Source of the DNA: JAMXLO01 sp035492535 | GTDB lineage: Bacteria > Pseudomonadota > Alphaproteobacteria > Acetobacterales > Acetobacteraceae | Reading direction: 5' to 3' | NCBI GenBank assembly: GCA_035492535.1 | Contig: DATJJM010000362.1 | Span: 19,336 to 83,335 of the forward strand | DNA length: 64,000 nt | Shown: positions 9,052-17,327 of the stretch, piece by piece | Numbering within the stretch: the stretch's first letter is position 1 | Layout of the letters: every line of letters begins with the position of its first letter | Notes under the pieces: generated by a model | Told to the model about the DNA's origin: nothing | What the model saw: the letters and a program-made list of their open reading frames with translations, nothing else | Database searches by the model: none | Program-made: the position numbers and the translations under genes

Positions 9052-9528
9052 TCAAGCCTCAGATGAGCGCGGCTGCCCATAGCCATCCGTCGGGTCCAGC
9101 GATTGCCCTCGGTCCAGAAGCCCGGCGCCGGGCACGTAATTCACCTCCAGTCTGATGCCGTCAGGGTCCTCGAACAGCACCGAGTAGTATCCAGGCGCCC
9201 ACGTGCTTTCCTCCGGCCCGCGCAGGATGGGCGCGCCAAGCTCACGCACCACAGCGGCCACTCGGTCCACGTCCTCGCGTTCGCGGGCCCGCAGGCACAG
9301 ATGGTGCAAGCCAACTCTCTGCTGTACGAACCGTTCGCCGGCATAAGTGGGATCGCACGGCTCGATGCCAATCGCGGTCCGCGCGCCAACGCAGTAGAAG
9401 AATTTTTCACCGTCAAACACGACCTTCATCCCAAGCCGCGGCAGCAGCGCGCCATAGAAGGCACGTGCAAGGTCGAACCGGCTGACCGTCAGCACCACGT
9501 GGGCCATGCCATTGATTGCAATTGTCAC
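9052..9528 (-). CDS. VOC-family (glyoxalase/dioxygenase fold) protein
   Basis: The 158-residue protein is a single vicinal-oxygen-chelate unit of two beta-alpha-beta-beta-beta modules. Candidate metal ligands are His in MAHVVLTV near residue 9, His in VGLHHLCLRA near 75 and Glu in GIRLEVNYVP near 128, the usual VOC positions. FEDPDGIRLEV is a strong family signature. The substrate cannot be read from the sequence; glyoxalase, ring-cleavage dioxygenase and resistance proteins share this fold. It stands alone between rnpB and uvrC. Confidence 0.85.
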   Translation of the reverse strand: MTIAINGMAHVVLTVSRFDLARAFYGALLPRLGMKVVFDGEKFFYCVGARTAIGIEPCDPTYAGERFVQQRVGLHHLCLRAREREDVDRVAAVVRELGAPILRGPEESTWAPGYYSVLFEDPDGIRLEVNYVPGAGLLDRGQSLDPTDGYGQPRSSEA

Positions 9529-9598
9529 TGCGCACCTGCCATTTTCTAATCAGTCAGATTGTCATTAACACTAAGCAAGCGAACGGCCTCCGCGCGGC

Positions 9599-11488
9599 CT
9601 ACCCAGTGGATCCCGCCACCTGCGCCCCCGGATGGAAGTGCACATAGACCCGCCGAGCGATCTCGTGGCTGATCCCCGGCGCGGCCTCCAGGTCCGCCAG
9701 CCCCGCCATCTTCACTCCGCGCGCCGAGCCAAAGTGGTTCAGCAGCGCCCTCTTCCGAGCGGCGCCGATCCCGGCGATCTCGTCCAGTTCACTCTGCCGG
9801 ATGTTCTTCGACCGTCCCGCCCGGTGAGTGGTGATCGCGAAGCGATGCGCCTCATCGCGCAGTCGCTGCAGGAAGTACAGCACCGGATCGCGCGGAGGCA
9901 GTTGGAATGGCTCCATCCCATCTGTGTAGAACCATTCGCGCCCTGCATCGCGATCCGGTCCCTTGGCGATCGCTACCAGCTTCACGTCCTGCACGCCCAG
10001 ATCGACCAACACCTCGCGAGCTGCAGACAACTGTCCCGCGCCGCCATCGATCAGCACCACATCGGGCCAATCGGCCGCCGGTGCTCCTTCCTCCTGCTCT
10101 TTCAGTGCACGGGTGAACCGCCGCTGCAGCACCTCCCGCATCATCCCGAAATCGTCGCCCGGAGTGACCGGCCCGCGGATGCCGAACTTCCGGTACGCCG
10201 CCTTGTGGAACCCATCAGGCCCCGAGACGATCATCACACCGTATGGGTTCGTCCCCATGATGTGCGAGTTGTCGTATACCTCGATCCGTTCCGGTGCCGA
10301 GGGCAATCCGAACACCTGCGCGACCCCTTCCAGCAACTTCGCCTGCCCGGCGCTCTCCGCCAGTTTCCGCTCCAGCGCCTCGCGCGCGTTGGTCTCCGCG
10401 TGCTGCACCACCGCGCGCTTCTCCCCGCGTTGCGGCACCAGGATCTCCACCTTCCGCTCAGCCTTCAGCGAGAGTGCTTCGGCCACCAGTTCCTGCTCCG
10501 GCAGCGCGTGGTTCAGCAGCAGGCAGGGTGGCGGCGGCTTGTCGTCGTAGAACTGCGCGATGAACGCCGCGAGCACCTCCGGCGCCTCCTCCGCTCTCGC
10601 ATGGCTGGGGAAGAACGCACGATTCCCGTTGTTCCGCCCGCCACGCACGAAAAACACCTGCACGCAGGTCTGCCCACCGATCTGCCACGCAGCGATCACG
10701 TCCGCGTCCTGCAGGCTCGCAGGGTTCACCACATCGTTGCCCTGCACGAAGGTCAGTGCCCGGATACGATCACGCACTGCCGCGGCATGCTCGAATTCCA
10801 ATGCTCCGGCGGCCTCCTCCATCTCGGTCGCCAGCTCCCGCTGCACGGTTGCCAGCTTTCCAGCCAGGAACGCCTTGGCCTGGCCAACCAGCCGTCCATA
10901 ATCCTCCTCGCTGATCCGCCCCACGCACGGCGCGGAACAGCGCCGGATCTGATACAGCAGACAAGGCCGTGTCCGGTTCGCGAACACTGTATCCGCGCAG
11001 GCGCGGAGGAGAAAAACGCGCTGCATGGCGGTCACCGTCTGGTTCACCGCCCACGCAGAGGCGAACGGCCCCCAATAGCTTCCCTTCCGCACATGGGCCC
11101 CGCGATGCTTGGCGATCTGCGGAAAAGGGTGGTCTTCGGTCAGCATCAGCCACGGATATGACTTGTCATCCCGCAGCACGATGTTGAAGCGCGGCTTCAG
11201 GCGCTTGATCAGGTTCGCTTCCAGGAGAAGCGCCTCGGCCTCGGTGTGAGTGGTGATCACCTCCATGGCGACGGTTTCGTTGACCATTCGCCGCAGCCGT
11301 TCATCCAGCCGCCCGAGCTGGATATACGACGTGACCCGCTTTTTCAGGCTGCGCGCCTTGCCGACGTAAAGCGCGTCTCCCTTCGCATCGAGCATCCGGT
11401 AGACGCCCGGGCTCAGCGGCATGGTCTGCAGCGCGGCCTCGATTGCCGCGGCGCCGGTCGCCGCTGGTACTGGCGAAATCTCGCTCAT
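9599..11488 (-). CDS. uvrC: Excinuclease ABC subunit UvrC
   Basis: UvrC makes both incisions around a DNA lesion in nucleotide excision repair. The 629-residue protein has an N-terminal GIY-YIG nuclease (SPGVYRMLDAKGDALYVGKA near 26-45) and a UVR UvrB-binding segment near 205-240. A Cys-containing CxLYQIxxCxAPC cluster and the RNase H-like 3' nuclease with VYDNSHIMG and VLIDGGAGQL follow. A C-terminal helix-hairpin-helix pair (ELDEIAGIGAARKRALLNHF) closes the protein. Confidence 0.98.
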   Translation of the reverse strand: MSEISPVPAATGAAAIEAALQTMPLSPGVYRMLDAKGDALYVGKARSLKKRVTSYIQLGRLDERLRRMVNETVAMEVITTHTEAEALLLEANLIKRLKPRFNIVLRDDKSYPWLMLTEDHPFPQIAKHRGAHVRKGSYWGPFASAWAVNQTVTAMQRVFLLRACADTVFANRTRPCLLYQIRRCSAPCVGRISEEDYGRLVGQAKAFLAGKLATVQRELATEMEEAAGALEFEHAAAVRDRIRALTFVQGNDVVNPASLQDADVIAAWQIGGQTCVQVFFVRGGRNNGNRAFFPSHARAEEAPEVLAAFIAQFYDDKPPPPCLLLNHALPEQELVAEALSLKAERKVEILVPQRGEKRAVVQHAETNAREALERKLAESAGQAKLLEGVAQVFGLPSAPERIEVYDNSHIMGTNPYGVMIVSGPDGFHKAAYRKFGIRGPVTPGDDFGMMREVLQRRFTRALKEQEEGAPAADWPDVVLIDGGAGQLSAAREVLVDLGVQDVKLVAIAKGPDRDAGREWFYTDGMEPFQLPPRDPVLYFLQRLRDEAHRFAITTHRAGRSKNIRQSELDEIAGIGAARKRALLNHFGSARGVKMAGLADLEAAPGISHEIARRVYVHFHPGAQVAGSTG

Positions 11489-11730
11489 GACAGGCTTACT
11501 TGGCCTGTTCCGTGCCGTTCGGCCAGAGGCAGCTGCCGTGAGAGCAGCGTGATCCGCCTGTCTGTGGATAAGTGTGTGGGCAGGAGCGGTCGCAACCTTG
11601 TGAAACTGGCGGATTCCCTAGGCCATAGCTTCATTGCCTAATATTTAGTCAAACCCAACTCATTGATTTTCCAAGCGTTCTTTAAAGAGCCATTACCATT
11701 CTGTTAACACTTTGAGCCACGCCGCCTGTG
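11489..11730. other. Intergenic region between folB and uvrC
   Basis: About 240 bases. The folB-proximal part (11640-11715) is clearly richer in A and T than its surroundings. It should hold the end of the folB transcript and the uvrC promoter, but I could not place convincing -35/-10 boxes or a T-tailed hairpin. Confidence 0.5.
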
Positions 11731-12171
11731 CTAAAGCCCGGTTTCCGCCGAAGTGGACAAATCCCTTCGCCGGCGTTCGATCTCCACACCCGCCGAGGCC
11801 GCGTCTGGGAAGATGTCGAGCTTTTCCACCCGCACGCGGGCGAGGTGGACCCGATGGTCGGTCAGGCAGGCCTCGGCGATCCGTTCGGCCAAGGTCTCCA
11901 CGAGCCGAACATGGCCAGCCGCCACGATCGCCCGAACCTGGTTGGCCACCTTCTCGTAATCCACCACTCGCGCCAGCTCGTCCCGGCCGATCGGGGTCCG
12001 TGAGAGCGGGCGCGCACCGTCATCCTCGACCCCCAGGTCCACGTTGATCCGCACACGCTGCGGTGCGGAGTGCTCGTGCGGGTGCACGCCAATACTGGTG
12101 GTCAGAACCATGTCGCGCAGGAACATGTGGCGGAGTGCTCTGGCGCTGGTCGCAAGCGGCGGGGTTTGCAT
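11731..12171 (-). CDS. folB: Dihydroneopterin aldolase FolB
   Basis: FolB converts 7,8-dihydroneopterin to 6-hydroxymethyl-dihydropterin in folate synthesis. The protein has 146 residues from the chosen start. GVHPHEHSAPQRVRINVDL near the N-terminus contains the conserved Glu, and VRVEKLDIFPDA near the C-terminus contains the catalytic Lys. The ATG at 12171 follows the SDR stop by 5 bp with AGGA about 10 nt upstream. A frame extending to 12216 would overlap the SDR gene and has no better signal. The adjoining reductase suggests a pterin operon. Confidence 0.93.
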   Translation of the reverse strand: MQTPPLATSARALRHMFLRDMVLTTSIGVHPHEHSAPQRVRINVDLGVEDDGARPLSRTPIGRDELARVVDYEKVANQVRAIVAAGHVRLVETLAERIAEACLTDHRVHLARVRVEKLDIFPDAASAGVEIERRRRDLSTSAETGL

Positions 12172-12176
12172 GAGCG

Positions 12177-12959
12177 TTATTCCTGCGGCGGCAGGCTGTG
12201 GCGCCCAGACTGCCATTGCATATGCTGGCCGCCGTCAAGAGCCAGCATCTGCCCGGTCATCGCCGGCAACGAAAGGATGGCTAGCACAGCGCTGGCGATC
12301 TCCTCCGGACTGGTACCGCGTCGAAGCGGCGTGGAGGCATTCTGGTAGGCAAACTGCTCGGCTGTCTGGCGCGGACTGGGGAGCGTTGGACCGGGGCCAA
12401 TGCCGTTCACCCGGATCCGTGGCGCCAGCGCCAGGGCCATCGACTGCGTCAGCGCCCAAAGTCCCGCCTTGGCGACGCTGTAGGACACAAAATGCGGCGT
12501 CAGCGACCAGACCCTCTGGTCCAGCATGTTGATCACCACGCCCTCGGCAGTGCCCTCCAGTGCGTGGGCGAAGCCCTGCATCAGCACGAACGGGGCTCGC
12601 AGCCCCGGCTCGATATGCGCGTCCCAAGAGGCTCGCGTGGCGTCGTGCCATTCGTCACGCTCGAACGGGCTGGCATTGTTGACCAATACGCCAATCGGGC
12701 CGAGTGCCTCAGTTGCGCGGCGAAGCAGATCAGCGGTCTGGCCTTCGTCCGCAAGGTCGGCGCGCAGAGCGATTGACCGGCGGTCACACCGGCGAATCGC
12801 GGCACAGGTGGCGTCGGCGTCCTCGCCACTGATGTGATAATGCACAGCAACGTCGAAGCCTGCTTCCGCAAGTGCCAGCGAGATGGCGCGTCCAATTCGA
12901 CGCGCGCCCCCAGTCACGAGCGCGGCACGCGGGATCGCTGGCGAGATGTTTGCGGCCAT
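12177..12959 (-). CDS. SDR oxidoreductase, pteridine-reductase/FolM-like
   Basis: This is a short-chain dehydrogenase of about 260 residues with the nucleotide motif TGGARRIGRAI at 15-25, the NNAS strand and the catalytic Tyr-x3-Lys in YSVAK. The TGxxRRIG variant, with basic residues after the glycines, is typical of NADPH-dependent pteridine reductases and dihydromonapterin reductase (FolM). Being 5 bp upstream of folB supports a pterin role. The start is uncertain: an ATG at 13013 would add 18 residues, and neither start has a strong ribosome-binding site. Confidence 0.8.
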   Translation of the reverse strand: MAANISPAIPRAALVTGGARRIGRAISLALAEAGFDVAVHYHISGEDADATCAAIRRCDRRSIALRADLADEGQTADLLRRATEALGPIGVLVNNASPFERDEWHDATRASWDAHIEPGLRAPFVLMQGFAHALEGTAEGVVINMLDQRVWSLTPHFVSYSVAKAGLWALTQSMALALAPRIRVNGIGPGPTLPSPRQTAEQFAYQNASTPLRRGTSPEEIASAVLAILSLPAMTGQMLALDGGQHMQWQSGRHSLPPQE

Positions 12960-13025
12960 GTTGGTATCCGGGGCTCCGGCCGGGACATTGACCGCGCCGC
13001 CGCATGCAGGCAAGGCCGTGCGGCG

Positions 13026-14174
13026 TCACCCTTCCAGGAAATGCCCAAAGGCACGCAACGGCGTCAGATCGTCGCAGACAATCTTGGTGATCGCCAGCAT
13101 GGGCACTGCAAGGATGGCGCCTGGCACACCCCACATCCAATACCAGAACAGCAGCGCCAGGATGACGGCCACCGGATTGATCGTGAAGCGCCGTGCCAGC
13201 AGCATCGGCGTGACGATTTCCCCCTCGATCACGTGGATCAGGACGTAGAGGCCGACAGGCAGCAGCGCCCACCAGGTAACCCCGAGCGACAGCACGCCAG
13301 CCATCAGAAAGATCACCATCGCTACCATAGGCCCCAGGATCGGCACGAAATTCACCGCGAACGCGATCAATCCCCATAGCAGGGGATTGGCCACGCCGGT
13401 CGCCCACATCACGCAGAACGTCAGCGTGCCGACCACTAGGTTGATCAGCGTCACGGTGATGAGATAGGCGGAGATGTTCCGCTCGATATCGAGCGTGATC
13501 TCCACTGCCTGCCGCTTCTCCGCGAACGACGGAAGGATCTCGACGAAACGGCGCATGAAGGTTTCGCCCGAAACCAGCAGGAAGAACAACACCACCAGCG
13601 TGGTGAACAATCCGGCGGCGGCGGTGGTGGTGCCGCTGAACAGCGCGCCCATCACGTTGACCGAGTGGGACGGACCCTGGGGCAATCCGCCATTGACCCC
13701 CGTCACGTCCTGTAGCTGACCCAGCATCCATCCCAGCGACTCGATAGGCCGCGTCAGAAATGCAAGCTGCTGCTGAATCTTCGGGATGGCCTCCGGCAGC
13801 TTGCCGGCCCAGGATGCCGCCGGACCGGCCACTCCACTGATCAGCGCAGCCAGCCCCAGAACGAGCAACGCGATTGCCAGCGCCGCCCCCACCCCGTGCG
13901 GCACGCCGAGCCGGTCAGTGAGTCGCACCACTGGCTGAAGGAACAGCTTCAACACGATCGCGAGTACGACCGGCAATACGATCGGCGAGGCAACGTAGAG
14001 CGCGGCCAGCAGGGCGAGAATGAACAGTCCGCCGAGGAAGATGGTTCGCGGCTCGGTGGGCAGCGGCATCGCCTCACGCCCTTCGTGCGCGACTGCAGGC
14101 TCTGGCGCCCGGACGGTCTCGGTGGCGTTGTCGACCGTTTCCTCGATCGCTTTCGCCGCCGCCGGAGCACTCAT
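13026..14174 (-). CDS. AI-2E family (PerM/YdiK-type) membrane transporter
   Basis: The 382-residue integral membrane protein has a charged cytoplasmic N-terminus of about 45 residues and paired hydrophobic helices. The family block VNFVPILGPMVAMVIFLMAG sits about two thirds along, followed by LLPVGLYVLIHVIEGEIVTP. Members export small molecules or act in ion exchange; the autoinducer-2 role is shown only for some. I chose the ATG at 14174 because AGGAA lies 9 nt upstream. A longer frame to 14348 would overlap the DUF1194 gene. Confidence 0.9.
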   Translation of the reverse strand: MSAPAAAKAIEETVDNATETVRAPEPAVAHEGREAMPLPTEPRTIFLGGLFILALLAALYVASPIVLPVVLAIVLKLFLQPVVRLTDRLGVPHGVGAALAIALLVLGLAALISGVAGPAASWAGKLPEAIPKIQQQLAFLTRPIESLGWMLGQLQDVTGVNGGLPQGPSHSVNVMGALFSGTTTAAAGLFTTLVVLFFLLVSGETFMRRFVEILPSFAEKRQAVEITLDIERNISAYLITVTLINLVVGTLTFCVMWATGVANPLLWGLIAFAVNFVPILGPMVAMVIFLMAGVLSLGVTWWALLPVGLYVLIHVIEGEIVTPMLLARRFTINPVAVILALLFWYWMWGVPGAILAVPMLAITKIVCDDLTPLRAFGHFLEG

Positions 14175-14292
14175 GTCGCGGTTCCTTCCGAGCCCAGGCC
14201 TATCCCCCACAACGGGTCGAGCAGTGCGCCGGTTCATCACACGATTGGGGCATCGGTTCGGCGGGAAAGTGTCGTTTGAGCGCGCGGCCGAA

Positions 14293-14910
14293 TCAGACGA
14301 TCGGCGCGTTGAGCTCTCGTGCCAGCTTGCGATGCATGGCAGCGGCAAACGCCGGATAGTCGGGACAGATCTCGGCGAAGGCGCCGGGGCCGCCGATCAC
14401 CTCGTTGGTGTACGAGGTCAGCAGGTCGGGTTCCTCATGCAGGATGCAGAGGCCGTTGATGGTGATGCTGGCTGCCGCCATGCGGTCGCGGATCGGGCCT
14501 GGGGCGATGCCGTCATTGGAGCGCCCGTCGCCGATGACGTTGACGATCTGGCGGGACGGCGTGTCGGGGATGTGGGCGAGCAGGGTGAGTGACGCGAGCA
14601 GCGCCTCGCCAATGGCGGTCTGGCCCGGCTTCACGACACGCGGCATGTTGTCCACGCCGTCTGCAAAGGTGCGGGCGTCCGCCTCCGAGGCGATCAGGGT
14701 CCAATTGGTGATAACCTCCTGTGCCCCGGTGCCGGACCACAGCAAGAGTGACAGCAGGCTCGACCTGGCCGGGCCGCCGATCAGGGCGGCGATGATGGGC
14801 GGTTCCCGAAGCGCTGCGGCCATGCCGCCGGCGATCAGGCCGAACTCATCATAGGTGACGCTGGCGGACCCATCGACGGCGAGGACAAGTGCAAGATCGA
14901 CGGCATTCAT
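14293..14910 (-). CDS. DUF1194 protein with von Willebrand factor A fold
   Basis: The 205-residue protein begins with a strand carrying DGSASVTYDEF (residues 14-24), a DxSxS metal-ion-dependent adhesion site. GQTAIGEAL near 103 supplies the matching Thr, and GDGRSNDG near 130 is also typical of DUF1194 (VWA-like). Function is unknown. Many relatives carry a secretion signal, but here the VWA fold begins at residue 4 with no signal peptide. The start lies in a divergent gap with the CoA-transferase gene. Confidence 0.8.
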   Translation of the reverse strand: MNAVDLALVLAVDGSASVTYDEFGLIAGGMAAALREPPIIAALIGGPARSSLLSLLLWSGTGAQEVITNWTLIASEADARTFADGVDNMPRVVKPGQTAIGEALLASLTLLAHIPDTPSRQIVNVIGDGRSNDGIAPGPIRDRMAAASITINGLCILHEEPDLLTSYTNEVIGGPGAFAEICPDYPAFAAAMHRKLARELNAPIV

Positions 14911-15032
14911 GGGCGATACGGTCTCGATGCTCCTGGCCGCTCACCATGGGAAGCCTCGCGCAATGCGAGGGCTCTTGAGCGATCGCAGAATGAAGCCGAG
15001 TATCCGCCCTGGAGCCAAGAGGAGACCCAGGG

Positions 15033-16250
15033 ATGCCGGAGAGCCCCGTCGACAAGACCATGCTGGCGCAGGCGCAGACACGGATGCCGCTGAACGGCCT
15101 GCGCGTATTGGATCTGACGCTCGCACGCGCCGGACCGACATGTGTGCGCCACCTCGCCGACTGGGGTGCCGACGTGATCAAGATCGAGCCACCCGCCAGT
15201 GATGGCGAGGATGTTGCCGGCAATCGTCACGGCTTCGACTTCCAGAACCTGCATCGCAACAAGCGTGCGGTGACGCTGAACCTGAAGTCGCCGGAAGGCC
15301 ACGCCGCGTTCATGCGCCTGGTGAAGACCGCTGACATCATCGTCGAGAACATGCGGGCCCAAGTGAAGCACCGCCTGAAGGTGGACTACGACACCGTCAA
15401 GGAAGTGAATCCGCGTATCGTCTACGGCAGCATCAGCGGCTTCGGCCAGACGGGCCCGTACGGGCATCGCGCCGGTGTCGATCAGATTGCGCAGGGCATG
15501 GGCGGCCTGATGTCGATCACCGGCCTGCCGGGCCAGGGCCCGGTGCGCGTCGGTATTCCAATCGACGACCTCACTGCCGGCAATCTGCTCGCGCTTGGCA
15601 TCATGATGGCGATCTTTGATCGCGAACGCACGGGCGTCGGCCGCTGGGTCACCACGTCGCTGCTGGAAGCGCAGATCTTCATGCTCGACTTCCAGGCCAG
15701 CCGCTGGCTGATCGCCAAGGAAGTGGCACCGCAGGCCGGCAACGACCATCCCACCGGCATTCCCACCGGCGTGTTCCCGACCAGTGATGGCCACATCAAC
15801 ATCGCTGCCAGTTCCGGCCGCGTGTTCGCCCGCTTCTGCGACGCTATCGGCAAGCCGGAGTGGAAGGACAAGCCGGAATGGAAGGACCAGAAGGCACGCA
15901 GCGGCCACCGCAAGGAGATCAACGCCGCGATCGGCGAAGTCACGAAGCACAAGCCGTCCGAGTATTGGATCGAGCTGCTCGAGGGGGCCGGCGTGCCTTG
16001 CGGGCCGATCTATTCCATCGATCAGGTATTCGCTGATCCTCAGGTGAAGCACCTGAAAATGGCGACGCCGATGCATTCGCCGGTGATCGGTGACGCCGAG
16101 GTCGTGGCCTCTGCCATCAGCATCACCGGCTTCGACAAGGGCATCCGCATGGCGACGCCGGAGATGAGCTCCAGCACCGACGAGGTGCTGGCTTCGGTCG
16201 GTTATTCGGCGGACGACATCGCCGCGATGCGCAAGAAGGGAGCGATCTGA
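15033..16250 (+). CDS. CaiB/BaiF family (class III) CoA-transferase
   Basis: The 405-residue protein belongs to the family that moves CoA between carboxylic acids through an aspartyl-CoA thioester. VLDLTLARAGPTCVRHLADWGADVIKIE near the N-terminus and the GFGQTGPYG segment at 136-144 are characteristic. Asp150 in GVDQIAQGMGGLM occupies the nucleophile position. GAGGAGAC lies about 10 nt before the ATG. A crotonase gene follows after one base, so the pair probably activates and processes one acyl substrate. The substrate cannot be told from sequence. Confidence 0.92.
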   Translation: MPESPVDKTMLAQAQTRMPLNGLRVLDLTLARAGPTCVRHLADWGADVIKIEPPASDGEDVAGNRHGFDFQNLHRNKRAVTLNLKSPEGHAAFMRLVKTADIIVENMRAQVKHRLKVDYDTVKEVNPRIVYGSISGFGQTGPYGHRAGVDQIAQGMGGLMSITGLPGQGPVRVGIPIDDLTAGNLLALGIMMAIFDRERTGVGRWVTTSLLEAQIFMLDFQASRWLIAKEVAPQAGNDHPTGIPTGVFPTSDGHINIAASSGRVFARFCDAIGKPEWKDKPEWKDQKARSGHRKEINAAIGEVTKHKPSEYWIELLEGAGVPCGPIYSIDQVFADPQVKHLKMATPMHSPVIGDAEVVASAISITGFDKGIRMATPEMSSSTDEVLASVGYSADDIAAMRKKGAI

Positions 16251-16251
16251 G

Positions 16252-17076
16252 ATGAACGACGTCCCGATGGGCGTGGCCACGCGTGACTATGCGGGCGGCA
16301 AGATGCTGTCGGCGAAGGATGATGGCGTTGGGCTGGTGACATTCAACCAGCCCGAGAAGCGCAATGCCATGTCGCTGGAGATGTGGACTGGCCTGGGCGA
16401 GATCCTCGATGAATTCGCCGAGGATGCGTCAGTGCGCGTGGTGATCCTGACCGGGGCCGGCAACAAGGCGTTTGTGTCCGGGGCGGACATCAGCCAGTTC
16501 GAGAAGAACCGCTCGAATGCCGACGCGCAGCAGGAGTATGAGCGTCAGGCTGGCGTGGGGCGCGCGAAATACGCCGCGTTCCCCAAGCCGATCATCGCAC
16601 GCATCCGCGGCTTCTGCCTGGGCGGCGGCCTGGCGATCGCGATGCAGGCGGATCTTCGGATCGCTGCCGTGGACAGCCAGTTCGGCATTCCGGCGGCGAA
16701 GCTGTCGATCGCCTACGCTCCTGACTCGGTGAAGCGGCTGATCGATCTGGTAGGCCCGGCGCATGCGCGCATGATCCTGTATACGGCGCAGCGGATCGAC
16801 GCGGCGGAGGCGGAACGGATCGGATTGATCAACAAGATGGTCGCCGATGAGGACCTGAACGACCATGTGCTGGATATTGCGCGGACGATCGCCGACAACG
16901 CGCCTCTGTCGGTGGCGGCGAGCAAGCTGACGATCAACGAGATGCTGAAGGACGAGAGCCAGCGCGACATGGCGGCGATGAAACGCATGTCGGAAATCTG
17001 CTTCAACAGCGCAGACTACAAGGAAGGACGGACGGCGTTCATGGAGAAGCGGGCGCCGAAATGGCTGGGGCGATAG
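16252..17076 (+). CDS. Enoyl-CoA hydratase/isomerase-superfamily (crotonase) protein
   Basis: The 274-residue protein has the crotonase fold: GAGNKAFVSGADISQF for the first oxyanion-hole segment and LGGGLAIAMQADLRIA for the second. Both glutamates that catalyse hydration in classical enoyl-CoA hydratase appear replaced: the GGGCE position reads GGGLA, and FGxPE reads FGIPA. It may therefore be an isomerase, hydrolase or other crotonase, not a hydratase. It lies 1 bp after the CoA-transferase gene and should act on that enzyme's product. Confidence 0.88.
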   Translation: MNDVPMGVATRDYAGGKMLSAKDDGVGLVTFNQPEKRNAMSLEMWTGLGEILDEFAEDASVRVVILTGAGNKAFVSGADISQFEKNRSNADAQQEYERQAGVGRAKYAAFPKPIIARIRGFCLGGGLAIAMQADLRIAAVDSQFGIPAAKLSIAYAPDSVKRLIDLVGPAHARMILYTAQRIDAAEAERIGLINKMVADEDLNDHVLDIARTIADNAPLSVAASKLTINEMLKDESQRDMAAMKRMSEICFNSADYKEGRTAFMEKRAPKWLGR

Positions 17077-17169
17077 CGAGCCAAGCCATCGTAGATGTCG
17101 GCTAGCCCTGGCTGTCCACCGGTAAGCCCTTTCGCGATGCTGCCGCACTAAGGGGATATCGCGACGGGG

Positions 17170-17185
17170 TGTGAACTACTTCACA
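17170..17185. promoter_or_regulatory. Perfect CRP-type palindrome TGTGA-N6-TCACA
   Basis: TGTGA, six bases (ACTACT) and TCACA form an exact match to the core of a CRP/FNR-family cAMP receptor site. It lies 143 bp upstream of the HExxE gene. The next gene beyond that one encodes a class III nucleotide cyclase. Whether a CRP-like protein binds here is inference. Confidence 0.55.
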
Positions 17186-17327
17186 TATCCGAACGGTGCG
17201 GAGTGCTTAATGGTCGCCCGTCGTGAGTGGGGACCGTTGCCCGCGGACGGGCTGCGCGCGTATGTTCGACGTGCGGTATGAAATTAACGCATTGCGATGA
17301 GCCAGGTGAACCCGGGGGAGAAGGCGA

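Noticed and set aside
8685..9086. 133-codon minus-strand frame across rnpB
   Set aside because: It lies almost wholly within the RNase P RNA gene and merely reads its conserved sequence as protein.
14907..16280. 457-codon minus-strand frame opposite the CoA-transferase gene
   Set aside because: The plus-strand CaiB family protein is clear; the opposite frame shows no domain.
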